Source: Spinacia oleracea
Lineage: Eukaryota; Streptophyta; Magnoliopsida; Caryophyllales; Amaranthaceae
Direction of reading: 5' to 3'
Length of the DNA stretch: 64,000 bases
Assembly: GCF_020520425.1 (NCBI RefSeq)
Contig: NC_079487.1
Location: forward strand, 106,674,141-106,738,140
Shown here: piece after piece, positions 44,265 through 55,481 of the stretch
Layout: every line of letters begins with the position of its first letter
Numbering within the stretch: position 1 is the stretch's first letter
Notes under the pieces: generated by a model
What the model was told of the DNA's origin: nothing
The model's database searches: none
Seen by the model: the letters and a program-made list of their open reading frames with translations, nothing else
Program-made: the position numbers and the translations under genes

Positions 44265-45145
44265 TTTTAGAGTTTTAATAAAAAAAACTCTATAAAGTAG
44301 AGTTGTATCTAAATCATACATTTTAAAATCAATGGCTCATATTAATTGAAAGGTTTTGGATCCTGTAGAGTTCTAAAATAACTCGTAGAGTTTGAGCAAT
44401 ATCGACTATTGGATGAAGAATCAATGGCTCATATATTATCTTTCCAAAACCCCCTTATTTTTTCTCATTAATATCCACCTACTGATTTTGGCTTTCCACT
44501 GATATGGGTCATCTATCTATACCTGTATTATTTAAAAAGCAAAACCATAAATCTATAGATGACATGTGGCATCCCCTTTTTTCATGCATCATTTTTTGAC
44601 ATGTGGCATCCCCTTTTTTAATTCATCATTTTTTTTCCAATTGTTTCTTATATTTACCACTATAGCACCTTTTTCCGCTTCATATTCTCCATTCAACATC
44701 GATTTACCATTTTAATTCATATATCGATCATTATTCAATCTTTTCCACTTCATCTCTTTCTTTAACACTTAATATTAATTTCATCATTTAATTTAATTTT
44801 ATGAAGTATATTCTTTTAACCTTCAAATTTCTCACCTCTTTTAAATCATATATTCCTACTCAAATACAAGCTAGCCCTCAAAAAAATTGAATTTTAAAAG
44901 ACAGTTGAACAACCACTAATTGTCCGTTCTTGAAACGGGCTTAAGAGCTAGTTGGTTATAAAATGTATGGTTTATATATAACTCTACCTTGTAAAGTTTT
45001 ATTAAAACTCTAGAGGATCCGGAAATCACGGGGTAGATATTAATGAGAAAGGGATTTTGGAAAGATATATATGAGCCATTGATTTTCCATTCAATGGTTG
45101 ATATTACTCAAATTGTACCTTGTAGAGTTATTTTAGACATCTAGA
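44265..45145. repeat. MITE-like repeat, copies 2 and 3, around a Helitron
   Basis: Left of the Helitron (44265-44515) and right of it (44952-45145) lie arms with TAGAGTT, ATCAATGGCTCATATATTATC and TGGTTTATATATAACTCTACC, matching the body of 16189-16354 in opposite orientations. The two arms could be one foldback element or two neighbouring copies. Confidence 0.5.
44516..44951 (+). mobile_element. Non-autonomous Helitron, family A
   Basis: Starts TCTATACCTGTATTATTTAA after an A and ends with hairpin CCGTTCTTGAAACGG, spacer and CTAG before T. 436 bp, plus orientation. An internal stretch with GACATGTGGCATCCCC occurs twice, at about 44562 and 44599. Confidence 0.8.
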
Positions 45146-45584
45146 GAATCCAAAACTTTTTAAAAAAAAAACTTTATTGCGAATGAGTCACAAGGTCAAT
45201 TTAAATTACAAATGAAGGCGTGAGATTCGAACCTAATATATATCATACACAAGGCCCTCAATCTCTATACGAAGATCTCATTGGTAATGTTGTTAATAAA
45301 GGGGTAGAACTAAGTGGTGATTTTACTCATGGTCTTATAACACTCGTGGTTGTGCATCTAGATATACCTAGAGCTCTTACACTCGTAGTTAGCCAATAAT
45401 TAAAATTTGGAGGAATGGAGTTAGAATCATCTGGGGATAAGATTTTAGGGGGTTGAAATAGAGTTAAACTGGTACGACATTCTATAGCAAAAGAGCTCAA
45501 CCAAACATTGCAGTGGAACTTCATCCCAAAATTTCCAACTAAACACACATTTTCTTATATACGAAGTATTTACATATAAATAAA
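45146..45584. other. Intergenic, no gene
   Basis: The minus frame at 45327-45548 has no recognisable domain. Confidence 0.35.
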
Positions 45585-45749
45585 AGGGGTGTTTGGTAAG
45601 AGGGATAAGGATTTTAAGGGTGGGATAAGGATGGGAAATGGAGATTGGGATAAAGATAAAAATAAAATATAAGTTTTATTCCTTGTTTCATGAATGACAA
45701 GATTGTCTTTTTACCACTTATAATTCTTATCTCTTCGTTATACCACCAC

Positions 45750-46505
45750 TCCGAAGTATTAAAAGACGTTTTAAAGAAAATATTATGTCATACAGTGTAG
45801 CGCTCTCCTCCTTTGATTTGACACATGTCATTCCATATCATCCACATGTAATTCAAAATTAGAATTATGTAATGTATTTATTAAAGGATTTGAACCCAAT
45901 ACCTTATGATTTGTGCACTAATGACTTATTCAATTGACTATCATCATGTCAGATGTTATCTTTTGCAAACGGAAAAATAGTAAATGACAATAAATAAAGA
46001 ATAGTTGTTTTAATAAAAAAAATAATGGTTATTTTTGCAAAAGGCATAATTAATTCAAAAGCTTTTGTGTAAGACCGTCTAACTGTTAGACCACTTTTTT
46101 GGTACTAACTAAACTAGTGTAAAACATAACTATAAGTAATAAAATCATAACTAATTGAATAACAAAATAGTTAAGGCATAAAGACAAATAGTTAAAATTT
46201 TGAGTCGAATAGTTATTATTTTCGAACAAACTTATTAATAACTAAAACTCATAAAATCTTAACTAATCAGTTTCATTGTTTAACTAATTGGTTCAATGTT
46301 TAACTAATTGATTCGGTTGCATAACTAATTGGTTTCGTTGCTTAACTAATTGAATTTCAAACTTAACTATTTGGTTTCAGCGGTTAACTAATTAGTTAAA
46401 GTGCAAGCATAAAAGTGGTCTAACCGTTAGACCGTCTTTCCTAAAAGTTTGTATAATTCCAATTGTTCACGTAGTGACTTGAGACATCGCCCGATCCTAA
46501 AAACT
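45750..46505 (+). mobile_element. Degraded Helitron, family B-like
   Basis: The 3' end (CATCGCCCGATCCTAAAAA then CTAG and T) and a worn 5' end (GTATTAAAAGACGTTTTAAA) resemble 13375-13961, as does the interior. Confidence 0.5.
46072..46446. mobile_element. TIR element with internal TAACTAATTGGTT tandem repeats
   Basis: Ends AGACCGTCTAACTGTTAGAC and GTCTAACCGTTAGACCGTCT are inverted copies, each also a palindrome. At 46255-46398 a unit of about 22 bp (TAACTAATTGGTTTC.TTG) is repeated six or so times with variation. Similar 9-bp flanks (near AAAAGCTTT and AAAAGTTTG) hint at a Mutator-like origin. Confidence 0.55.
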
Positions 46506-46563
46506 AGTTAGATTATTTTATCCCAGCCTACTCCCTTATCCTTCTTATCCCTCTAAACAATAT

Positions 46564-47001
46564 CAATAAAGTGTGCATTTTTTTCACCATAGAAAAAGTA
46601 AGTTTCAGGTCCAACAAGCTCAGATAAATTGCATTTAGGTCTTATAAGATATTTGATGCATATTCTCTCAAGTTTACTCTAATCAGTTTTAATAAGTTCA
46701 ACTTTCATCTGGCGAAGAGAACGCGCCCTAAGTCTCTTTTCGATTCGACTATTTTTGTCTGAGCATATGTTATATGAATTTATTTGAACTCATCCTATTT
46801 ATTGTAAAATTGTCTGAAAAGTTATCTTGACTTAATTTATTTTTCTTGAACTTATCTTATTTAAGTAAAAATTCAAAATAAATCGAATAGAACAAGAATT
46901 TTGACAAGATAGTGTTTTTTTTCCAGATAAATTATACCCGAATATGATACTCCTTATACTCACATAATTCCGGATAAATAATTCCAAACAAAATAAGTTA
47001 A
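46564..47001. other. Intergenic, no feature seen
   Basis: AT-rich. No open frame or repeat end recognised. Confidence 0.35.
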
Positions 47002-47454
47002 GGGGGTGTTTGGTTCGAACGGGGTAAAGGGAATGGAATCAACAAATGGAAAGAGGGGGAAAGGAAAGAAAATCCCTTTGATTTGGTAGGTTGTTTGGGT
47101 GGTATTTCTATTCCCTTCTCCCTCCTTCCTCTCCTTCTTCCTCTCCTCCCTCCTCCCGCCGCCGCCGCCATTCCTCTCCTCTCTCCTTCTTGTCCTTCTC
47201 CCTCCTATCGCCTTGGTCGTTCCCTTTTCTTCTCTTTCCTTCCTCTCCTTCTCCCTCCTCTTGTCGCCGCCCTTTGCTCTCCTTCCTCTCCTTCTACCTC
47301 ATCGTGTCTCTGTTCATTTCCTTCTCTCTCCTTCCTCTCCTTCTCCCTCCTCCCGCTGCCGCCCTTCGCTCTCCTTCCTCTAGCTCCTTGTCCCTCCTCC
47401 CGTTGCCGCCCTTTGCTCTCCTTCCTCTCCTTCTCCCTCCTCGTGTAATCGTTC

Positions 47455-47866
47455 CAGGCCCGGCCTTGAACATGTCCAAGGTGGGACACAGAACAGGGCC
47501 TCACATTTAAAGGGGCCCAAATTTGTGATAAAACTTGCTGAAGGCCATAAAAAAATGCGATCAGCCCATGACTTTATGGGGCCCTTCACTACTTTCTCCC
47601 CTTTGCGTTTGTCTTTCCCAATTCCTTGGCACTGTTTGCAGTCAGTCACTTTTTTTGTAGTCAGAGACTCAGAAAAACTTGCAGAGTAGAGCTCCTTTTT
47701 GTGTTTAATTTCTTTATTACTGTCTACTTTTACTGTTTTTTTTTAATTTACCACAATTTTCAAAAACAATTGTGCTTTAAATTTTCTAACGGTTGATGTT
47801 GGAAAAAAAATTAAGGGCCTATTTTTACATGAGCACAGGGCCTCCATTTAGTTTGGGCCGGGGCTG
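47455..47866. mobile_element. hAT-type non-autonomous element
   Basis: A perfect 8-bp target repeat AATCGTTC (47447-47454, 47867-47874) flanks CAGGCCCGGCC...GGGCCGGGGCTG terminal inverted repeats. 412 bp, no transposase. Confidence 0.9.
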
Positions 47867-48204
47867 AATCGTTCCGCCGTTCTTCTATTGTGATTGCAGG
47901 TGGTGGTTGCCTGGTTGGTTTCGAAGTGTTTTGAGGGTGGTGGTGGTGGTTGCGAGCTGAGGGTAGCGGTTGTGGTGTTTGAGTTGGGTGGTGGTGTGGT
48001 GTATAAGTTGGTCAATGTTGGTCAAGGAAGATGAATTGAAGAGGATTTTGGAGGTAAGGTTGATACCCTAGGAGGATGGGGAATCATGGTAGAGAAAAAT
48101 TGGGGAATAATAGGGTGAAGGGAATGATTGAAATAGACAAACAAACGACAACAAAGGAAATGAGAGGTGTTGATTCCCTTTCCTTTTCCCAAAGAGCCCC
48201 AACT

Positions 48205-48579
48205 AAAGATGGCTGTGGGCCGGGCCGGCCCGAAGCCCGACCCGACACGAAAAAACACGGCCCGGCACGAGCACGCAAAAAGCACGGCTCGACACGGGCA
48301 CGAAGTCGTGGGCCGTGGGCCTTACTTTTTTGGAAAAAGCACTACATGGCACGGCACGACTCGACCCGGCACGACAAAGCATGTTAAATTTAGTGAAATT
48401 AGCCTTAGGCACGACGGGCCGGCCCAGCCCTGCACGAAAGCACGTGGGCTTGGGCCAGGCCTGGGCCTTATTTTTAACTTTTCGGCCCGGCACGAAACAA
48501 CATGGGCCCGGCACGGTTAGGCCCACAACCTGTGGGCTCGACACGAAGCACGGCCCAGCCCGCCCCACAGCCATCTTTT
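48205..48579. mobile_element. hAT-type non-autonomous element, GGCACGA-rich
   Basis: An 8-bp target repeat with one mismatch (CCCCAACT 48197-48204; CCCCAACC 48580-48587) and inverted ends AAAGATGGCTGTGGGC / CCCACAGCCATCTTTT. The body is made of GGCCCGGCACGA-type units. The many open frames on both strands here are repeat shadows. Confidence 0.88.
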
Positions 48580-48597
48580 CCCCAACCAAACGCCTCC

Positions 48598-48850
48598 GAA
48601 CAGTGAACCAAACAAAACTTAACGTTTCTCTAACTTTATCTCACCTTTGACTTTTTAGCCTTTGACTTTACCAAAGTGCGTAAATCTAAGTATCTAACTA
48701 CCCATCTACCAGAGTACCAGGACAGGAGTCCCAATTAATTTTGGGAAGTAACGCCCGCCATTGAAGTGCTTGTAAAAACAAAACTTGTGATTTCCCACCT
48801 TCAGCTTCCCCTACCTTTTCCACTCTCTCTCCTCATCTTTGAGAGAGAAG
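48598..48850 (+). promoter_or_regulatory. Upstream region of the biotin-synthesis gene
   Basis: About 250 bp between the element nest and the start codon; a CT-rich leader (CCACTCTCTCTCCTC) lies at 48820-48836. No clear TATA box. Confidence 0.45.
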
Positions 48851-51800
48851 ATGAGCGCGAACTGGGATGAGTGGGTTGAAGCAGCGCTTTCCAAGTTAGA
48901 ATCTTTGAAACTGTTACGTTCTCTTAGACCCATCAATGTCTCCAACAATTCCTCCAATTTTGATGGCCATGCATACCATGTGTTCGACAGTTTGCGCCAA
49001 TGGGATCGAACTTCTGTAGAAGTCACGATTTCTGATTCAACTTTCCGAAATTGGCTCAATGATATTCCTAGTTGCGGTATTTTCTATCTTCCCTTTTTTT
49101 TGTTCTTGGGTTTTTTCTATTTTATTGCTCAAACTTTTGTGGGTATTTCAAGAATTGATTTTTCCTGTTAGTTGTTCGAATTAATTGTACAATTTTGTGA
49201 TTGAAAATTGAGCACATTGTGCTTGTATGTGGTGTAGTGGATGAATTGCATTACTTGGGAAGTTTCAATTTGTATGAGAAAAAACAATGTGATTGAATGG
49301 TATAAAAAAGATGGACTTCGAGGTGCCCGTTCGAAATTGATTAAAGAGTAATCTCGTTAGTAGGTTTTTAAAATCGAACACATTGAGCTTAAATGTAGTT
49401 TGTTTGGGGATTGCATTATTGAAGGAGTTATCGATCTTTCAAAAGATTACTGAAGTTGAAGCAATAGGAGGGACTTTGGAAACATACTTATTCAGTTGCT
49501 TCATAGGAGGCAGTCACTAAAGAGGAGTACAATAGCTGTACGTTGGTTAGAGGAGGGGCCGAGGGGGGATTAGAACGCGGAACATAATCTATGGAAACTT
49601 CAGTGTTAAATGTTAACAATTAGACTAACACCTTATTGACTTGTTATTATTATTGAATTGCTCAGGAGCTATTGAAGTGCCTAAAGGTGAAGAGGGTAAT
49701 GTAGTAGGAAAATCATGCTCTCGCAGTGGCAAAAAGCTACTGCTGTTCTCTGGAAATGATTATTTGGGCTTGAGTGCACATCCCACGATTAGAATGGCTG
49801 CTGCTAAGGTGCTTTTGATTATTATTTTTCATATAATTTGGAGTCCTTAACTTTTGACATTAGAGGTGATATTTTGAACCGTTTTTCTTAGGCAGCTCAA
49901 GAGCACGGGATGGGTCCAAGAGGCTCTGCCTTGATATGTGGTTACACAGATTATCATGGGCATTTGGAGGCAAGTTTAGCAGAGTTGAAGAAGAAAGAGG
50001 TGTGTTTGTTCATGCTCCTCAGTTAGTATTTATGTCTAGTCAATTTTTAGTAGCTTTTAAGCTAGATTTACTAACACTGAGTCCTTAGAGTTTGATTGCA
50101 TGTGAACCTAATAAGTAATAACCATGGAAGTCTCATGACAGTCATGTAATGTAAGTTCGATTCATTGTCGATACTGGTATTTAGGATGCTAGGCTAATGG
50201 AATTCTGTTTTCTTATGACTGACTATTATACATGAACTTAGATGTTAGGTTGGAGAATTGTCCACTTTGCTTTATGTATGATACATTGATGTAGGATTGT
50301 CTCCTTTGTCCTACTGGTTTTGCTGCGAATATGGCCTTCATTGTTGCAGTAGGAAGCATTGCCTCTCTATCGGCTTCTGGCAGAATACCTGCTAGAGCAG
50401 AAAAAGTTGCTGTCTTCTCTGATGCCCTTAATCATGCATCAATCATTGATGGCCTCCGCCTTGGTGAACGACTACATTGTATAGAGACGTTTGTCTACCG
50501 ACATTGTGATATGTCCCATCTTGATGCACTTCTGTATGTCCTTTCCAACTCTATCTATGTTGGATTGCAACTAAAAAAGCCTGTGTAGTTCATATGATTT
50601 GACTTCCCAGCTGTTGTCTCTCAGATCAGATTGTACAATTTCTAAAAAGGTGGTTGTGACAGATAGGTCAGTCCTATATGCTTTTCCCTTTTTATCTTCC
50701 TTTGGTAGATATTAGTCGATTACTTTGAGTTTAAAAGTAAATGCCTGAAGGATTTCATGCATCTGTATTTTACTTCTCTCATGAGTGATGGCTGATTATG
50801 GTGCAATGGCAGCTTGTTTAGCATGGATGGAGATTTCGCACCAATGACTGAGCTAGCAAAACTTCGTAAGAAGCATAGTTTTTTATTGGTTATTGATGAT
50901 GTAAGTGCACACTTTTTGTTTTTGCAACAGCATTCAGGAAATGTACATACAATGAATGATACATAAACTTTCTTTAACGCTGTTGCAAATCTGCAACTTC
51001 AGGCTCATGGAACATTTACTTGTGGCGAAGGTGGTGGGGGAGTGGCTCAAGAGTTTGATTGTGAAAGTGATGTTGATATATGTATTGGCACTTTAAGTAA
51101 GGCAGCAGGTTGCACTGGAGGTTTCATAGCATGCAGGTATCAACTTCAAAAGTATAAGTTTTTTGGCTACTTAAATAGAAAGTGAAGATGCTGCTCACTC
51201 ATAGAAGAAAAAACAAAAACGACCACCACTGAGTGTGTGTTGTGCTGTTGGCATCGTAAAAAGAGACTTATAATTTGATATATGCCATATCCTTATTAAA
51301 ACAAGTCTATGTTACTCAGACTTTTTGGAAGTGTTAAACTCGTAAAAAGTATCCAACAAATCTGACAGAGTGTATTTCAAGGATCAAACCAAGTATCTGT
51401 ATTAATTAGAGTTGTTGGGTGTGTATTAGAAATTAGCATAGCAAGGTAATTGGTGGGCTTGAATAACAAAGTATCTAGTTTTGGCCAGTTAGAGACTTTT
51501 CCCTGTAGAGATATCCTGTATTCCTGTTATAGAAATGGAAAACTTGTTGACCCATAAGAGGCTTCTTCCATTTTCCTGCAACTTGACACCTCTCGTTGGC
51601 TGATGAAAGTTTTGTCATCATAGGGATTTGGCCCGTCATTTTATTTATTTAGCAGTCAAGAGTCAATTCTCTTTGTAGTAATTCCATTTACTTGCAAAAG
51701 TTAGCTTCTTTTGATATTATGTACCCTTGGCAACTTTTCAAAAGCCATACTGTTATTTCCTCTCTTTTTCTTCTGTCCATTGCCTTTTGTGAGTTACTTA

Positions 51801-53820
51801 TGCATCACATAATTTTTTTAATGACAGCAAAAGGTGGAAACAACTTGTTATGTCCAGGGGTCGATCTTTTATATTTTCCACTGCTATGCCTATACCAATG
51901 GCAGCCGCTGCCCATGGTAAAGTGACTTTACTCTTATTTCTCTTGCTATCTTGTGTGTTGAAATCCAACCGAAAATGATGGTGTCAGTTATTTATGCAAA
52001 TTTAGGGATTTCATGGTAAAATAAGCAGTTTAGTTTATTAGTTTCATTCGCAGCTGCCGACCTTATTTCTCTGGCCATCTTTTGTGTTGAAACCCACCTG
52101 AAAATGATGGTGCTAGTTGTTTATGCAAGTTTAGGATTTTGTTGTAAAAAAAACAGTTTGTTTTATTAGTTTGATTCGCAGCTGCCTACCTGCTGTACAC
52201 GAGTAGATTTTTCTTGAGGTATAGTAGCTAAGGATACACTATTCTATCTGAATCTTGAATGCACATAATGGTCTTCTAGTATCACCATTACAGTTTAATT
52301 TCATAATATAATTCAATACAAAACATATATTCTCTCCTCCCTTTAAACAAATTAACATCTACTTTTTGCATGGAGTAAAGCTCCTTTTGTTTTGATGGAA
52401 ACAATTTTCCCAAAAAAATGATTTTCCCATTTTCCTTTGTTTGTTTTGTTAAGGATGTGTCGCTGGTGTCACTTCATTTGACTTATACATCTTCCATTTT
52501 GACTCTCTTACTTTTACTTCTTGCGTTTTTTCTAAAAGCTATTTTGAAATGTACTTATTTTATTTATTTTAACTTTACTTATTTTTATTATCCCTTGTAA
52601 TATAAATATTTTCCTCTTATCTTACTTTCATTAATTCCACTTTCTCCCTTTTCCTTGTTTATTCTTTTAATTTCCCCGCTCCTTTCTGGTTTGATTGGTC
52701 ACAATGACGATCTCCTATGACGATTCACGTTAGCCGACCCCAAATCATTTTGGACTAAGGCTTTGTTATTGTTGTTGTTGTTGTTGTTGTTGTTGTTTTG
52801 TTAAGGGTGGAAAACTATTTTTTTAGGGTAAAACCAACTTTCCCTTTGAAAAGAAGAAATGTCACATTTCCACTCTAATCATTTACATTTCCTTTTCTCT
52901 CTTCTCATTCTCACTTCTATGTTCTTTCTCTTTACAATTTTTTTTTATAAGGAAACAAACAAAGGAAAACAAATTTCCTTCAAAAAATGTTTTTTGTTGA
53001 AAGAAACGGAGCCGAAGGGGAGAGTTAGAATTGTGGTCAGTGGACCGTGGATGCGGGGGATTCCAACTTTAGAGAAAATGTAGAGAAGAAAAACTTACAA
53101 GCTAATGTTAACATCTTTGTGGAACATTCCAAAATGGAAGATAACTTGTTTTCTGGAGAAAAGGGAGTACTTTCAAGGTGTTTGCAAAGTGTATAAAAAT
53201 ATGGGTATATATGGTGTTTATGTATTTCAAATGCATAGCATTCTCTCTACAGTGTAAGGAAATCTAATGACATTACATCGCAGCTGCCACTTTTGTTGCT
53301 GAAAAAGAAGGCTGGCGTAGAAAAGCAATCCAAGAACGGGTGCAAGACTTCCGAGATCTCACCGGAATCCCAATAACAAGTCATATAGTCTCTATTATAG
53401 TGGGAAGTGAAGAGAAGTCCTTGCTAGCCAGTCGGTAAGTACCCTTTTGCCCTTCTGTTTTCCAGCAAATTACAAGCAGCTCTTGACTATTCAACCTTGT
53501 CATCCTGCAGGCATATGCTGAAATCTGGGTTCCATGTTACTGCAATTAGACCACCAACTGTCCCTCCTAATTCATGCAGGTTTTCAGTTTTTTTCCTTTA
53601 TTACTGACATTCTGTTCTACATTCTGAGTTTCTGGGTAATTTTTTAGTTCGAGTTGGCTCACCAGTAAGTTGTGTTGTGTTGTTTATTTGTAGACTGAGA
53701 ATAACTTTGAGCGCTGCACATACAAGGAAGGATGTAAAGAAGCTTGCTGATGCGTTGTCCCGTTGCATAAACTTTCAAGATATTGATGTTGAAAATACAG
53801 AATTACTGGCAAAGCTCTAG
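48851..53820 (+). CDS. BIOF: 8-amino-7-oxononanoate (KAPA) synthase, biotin synthesis
   Basis: Eleven exons with in-phase GT-AG junctions: 48851-49076, 49666-49808, 49892-49999, 50295-50533, 50625-50666, 50813-50900, 51003-51136, 51828-51916, 53284-53434, 53511-53579, 53694-53820; 471 residues. This PLP enzyme joins pimeloyl-CoA (or its thioester) with alanine to give KAPA, the first ring-building step of biotin. Family hallmarks: FSGNDYLGLSAHP, GPRGSALICGYTDYH, DALNHASIIDG (His about 206), LLVIDDAHGTF (Asp281, His284, which hold the PLP) and GTLSKAAG (Lys315, the PLP Schiff-base Lys). The C-terminus is LLAKL; AKL fits the canonical PTS1 consensus, in line with the known peroxisomal location of plant and fungal KAPA synthases. 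The length equals that of the family. All catalytic residues are present, so the gene looks functional. Confidence 0.93.
52690..52797 (+). mobile_element. SINE 3' fragment with (TTG)n tail in intron 8
   Basis: TTAGCCGACCCCAAATCATT then TTTGGACTAAGGCTTTGTT and about nine TTG units (52770-52797) match the 3' end of the Au SINE type as I recall it. The tRNA-like 5' part is not seen, so it is truncated. Intron 8 (51917-53283) is also the longest intron of the gene. Confidence 0.6.
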
Positions 53821-54248
53821 AATTTTGCCTTCTTTTAGAATCTAGAATCAATTGGTTCTTACTTGATTACAATTTTACTGAGTAGAATTTAGATCATGCT
53901 AGGTTTGGTCCTTGATAATCTTTGATGGACAACTTCGGTTGCAATGTATTTTAGGGAGAATTGTGATATGGGTTAGTCATTCTACTCACTAGTTTTTAGC
54001 CCATGCGATGCACTGAGTTGCATATTTTTTTTACTATTATATTCATATAGATTTGATATTCAAAAGCCAATTTATCTAATAAATTACTTGTTATATTATT
54101 CAAGACGAAAAAAGTGATTATATCTTTTTTTATAGGGCCGCGATAATAAAGATGTTGATGGAGAAGTTGGAGGAAAAATAAAATGAAAGTTAAATAGATA
54201 CATATATTGATGAATAAATAGATGTTATGGATACTAAGTGTTTTTGTA
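53821..54248. other. 3' region of the biotin gene and a Helitron 3' end at 53989
   Basis: CTAG at 53989-53992 followed by TTTTTAGCCCATGCGATGCAC is, on the minus strand, a GTGCATCGCATGGGC near-hairpin plus spacer plus CTAG before T, as at 28180. The 5' partner was not located. Confidence 0.45.
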
Positions 54249-54664
54249 AGGAAATTTTGAGAAAAAAATACCTTTTAGGTTGCATTTTTGTGAAGAAACA
54301 CCGTTTAAAACTTTTTGTGAAAAAACACATACTTCGTATATGTTAATATTGTTACATAAACACACCTTAAGGCATGTTACATACACACCTTGAGGCGGCA
54401 TTATTCCAACCAAAAAGTCTAAGTTTTTGGGCAATGATTTTCATTTGTTCCTTTTAACTATGTGCACCGTTTCCTATGATAATTGTCAATAGTGTAATAA
54501 ACGTATATATTTGAAAGAAAAAAGTAGAATTCAACGCCCAAAAAGTTGATTTTTTTGGCCAAAATTCGACTTTTAAGGTGTGTTAATAAAATAAAGTAAA
54601 ATAAGCATATAAGGTCTTTTCTCACAAAAAATGTGATATAAAATGTATTTTCTAACAAATTTCC
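54249..54664. mobile_element. Mutator-like foldback MITE, probable
   Basis: Left GGAAATTTTGAGAAAAAAAT and right ATTTTCTAACAAATTTCCC are imperfect inverted ends, extended by GCATTTTTGTGA.GAAA on the left and TTTCTCACAAAAAATGTG on the right. They resemble the arms of the element at 10741. T-rich flanks hide the target repeat. The short minus frames at 54234-54658 are shadows. Confidence 0.5.
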
Positions 54665-54935
54665 CTTTTTTTTAAACTAATATTTAGGAGAGGCTATAGT
54701 TTTAAAAAATATGACAAGTTTCTTGTTTTAAAATATGATGCAGATGAATGTACATTATGAATAAGTATAATTTTTTTTAGTTAAATAAAATTAAGAACAA
54801 TCAATTAATGTCAATATGTCTTCCTGTTTTAAAAAAGAAAAATGTGACATGCAAGTTTTCCTGTTTTAAAGTATTCGTTTAGGTCTGAGGATATTACCGT
54901 TAAAACAAATTAAGCAAGTTAAATAAACAACTAAT

Positions 54936-55017
54936 GTCAATATGTCCGAGTGGTTAAGGAGACAGACTTGAAATCTGTTGGGCTTTGCCCGCGCAGATTC
55001 GAACCCTGCTGTTGACG
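54936..55017 (+). tRNA. tRNA-Ser (UGA), copy 1
   Basis: 82 nt. Acceptor stem GTCAATA/TGTTGAC, anticodon stem ACAGA/TCTGT around loop CTTGAAA (anticodon TGA), long variable arm GGGC-TTT-GCCC as in class II tRNAs, T-loop TTCGAAC, then a T6 Pol III stop at about 55020. The T-stem has one A-C mismatch (GCAGA/CCTGC), so this copy may be less stable than copy 2. Confidence 0.9.
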
Positions 55018-55481
55018 TATTTTTTGCATTATAGTAATCGTACCTCATCGCCTGAGAATAACAATATGTGGAAGTCAGAAAGTGTAAGTGACTAATTTAT
55101 TTTAAGTTTAATAATACAAAAAATTTAAGTCCCACATCGCCTGAGAATAACGTAATAATAAGTCATAACAAATTACTTTTTTTTTTTTCACTTATATTCT
55201 CCATTTGTGATGCAAAAGAACTGTGTGACATTATCTTGAACTGATATACTCGACTCAGTTGACTGTATGTAATTTGAGAACTAATCTTGTTAAAATTTGA
55301 GTTAAATAAAAATAATTACAATAGTTTGATATTAAATACTTGAATATAATATGAGATAAATATTTGTGCATAATTTATTTTTATAATTTATTTATGTAAG
55401 GGTGATTCAATATAAAATTTGGTTAAACATCTTAGTAAACTAAATTTAAATTTAAAATGGAGTAGTCTTTTGTTATGTGTA
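55018..55481. other. Intergenic with a short repeated string
   Basis: ATCGCCTGAGAATAAC occurs at about 55047 and 55136. Nothing else seen. Confidence 0.4.

Larger units (their letters stand above)
45585..46563. mobile_element. MITE-like element with GTTTGGTAAGAGGGATAAGGAT ends, twice invaded
   Basis: Left end GGGGTGTTTGGTAAGAGGG and right end ATCCTTCTTATCCCTCTAAAC form an imperfect inverted repeat of more than 20 bp. Inside lies a worn Helitron (about 45750-46505), and inside that a third element (about 46072-46446). Probably hAT- or Harbinger-type; target repeat not clear. Confidence 0.55.
47002..48597. mobile_element. Large MITE-like element with GTGTTTGGTT ends, invaded by two hAT elements
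   Basis: Left end GGGGGTGTTTGGTTCGAAC and right end AACCAAACGCCTCC are inverted, with AAAGGGAAT-like sequence following inside each end. The left third (47105-47450) is a CT-rich tract whose open frames are only low-complexity Ser/Pro/Leu. hAT elements sit at 47455-47866 and 48205-48579. Target repeat of the outer element not clear. Confidence 0.55.

Noticed and set aside
47083-47510. Overlapping Ser/Pro/Leu-rich frames
   Set aside because: A CT-rich low-complexity tract is open in all frames; not evidence of coding.
48022-48650. Many overlapping frames on both strands
   Set aside because: GC-rich GGCACGA-type repeats of a hAT element lack stops in several frames.
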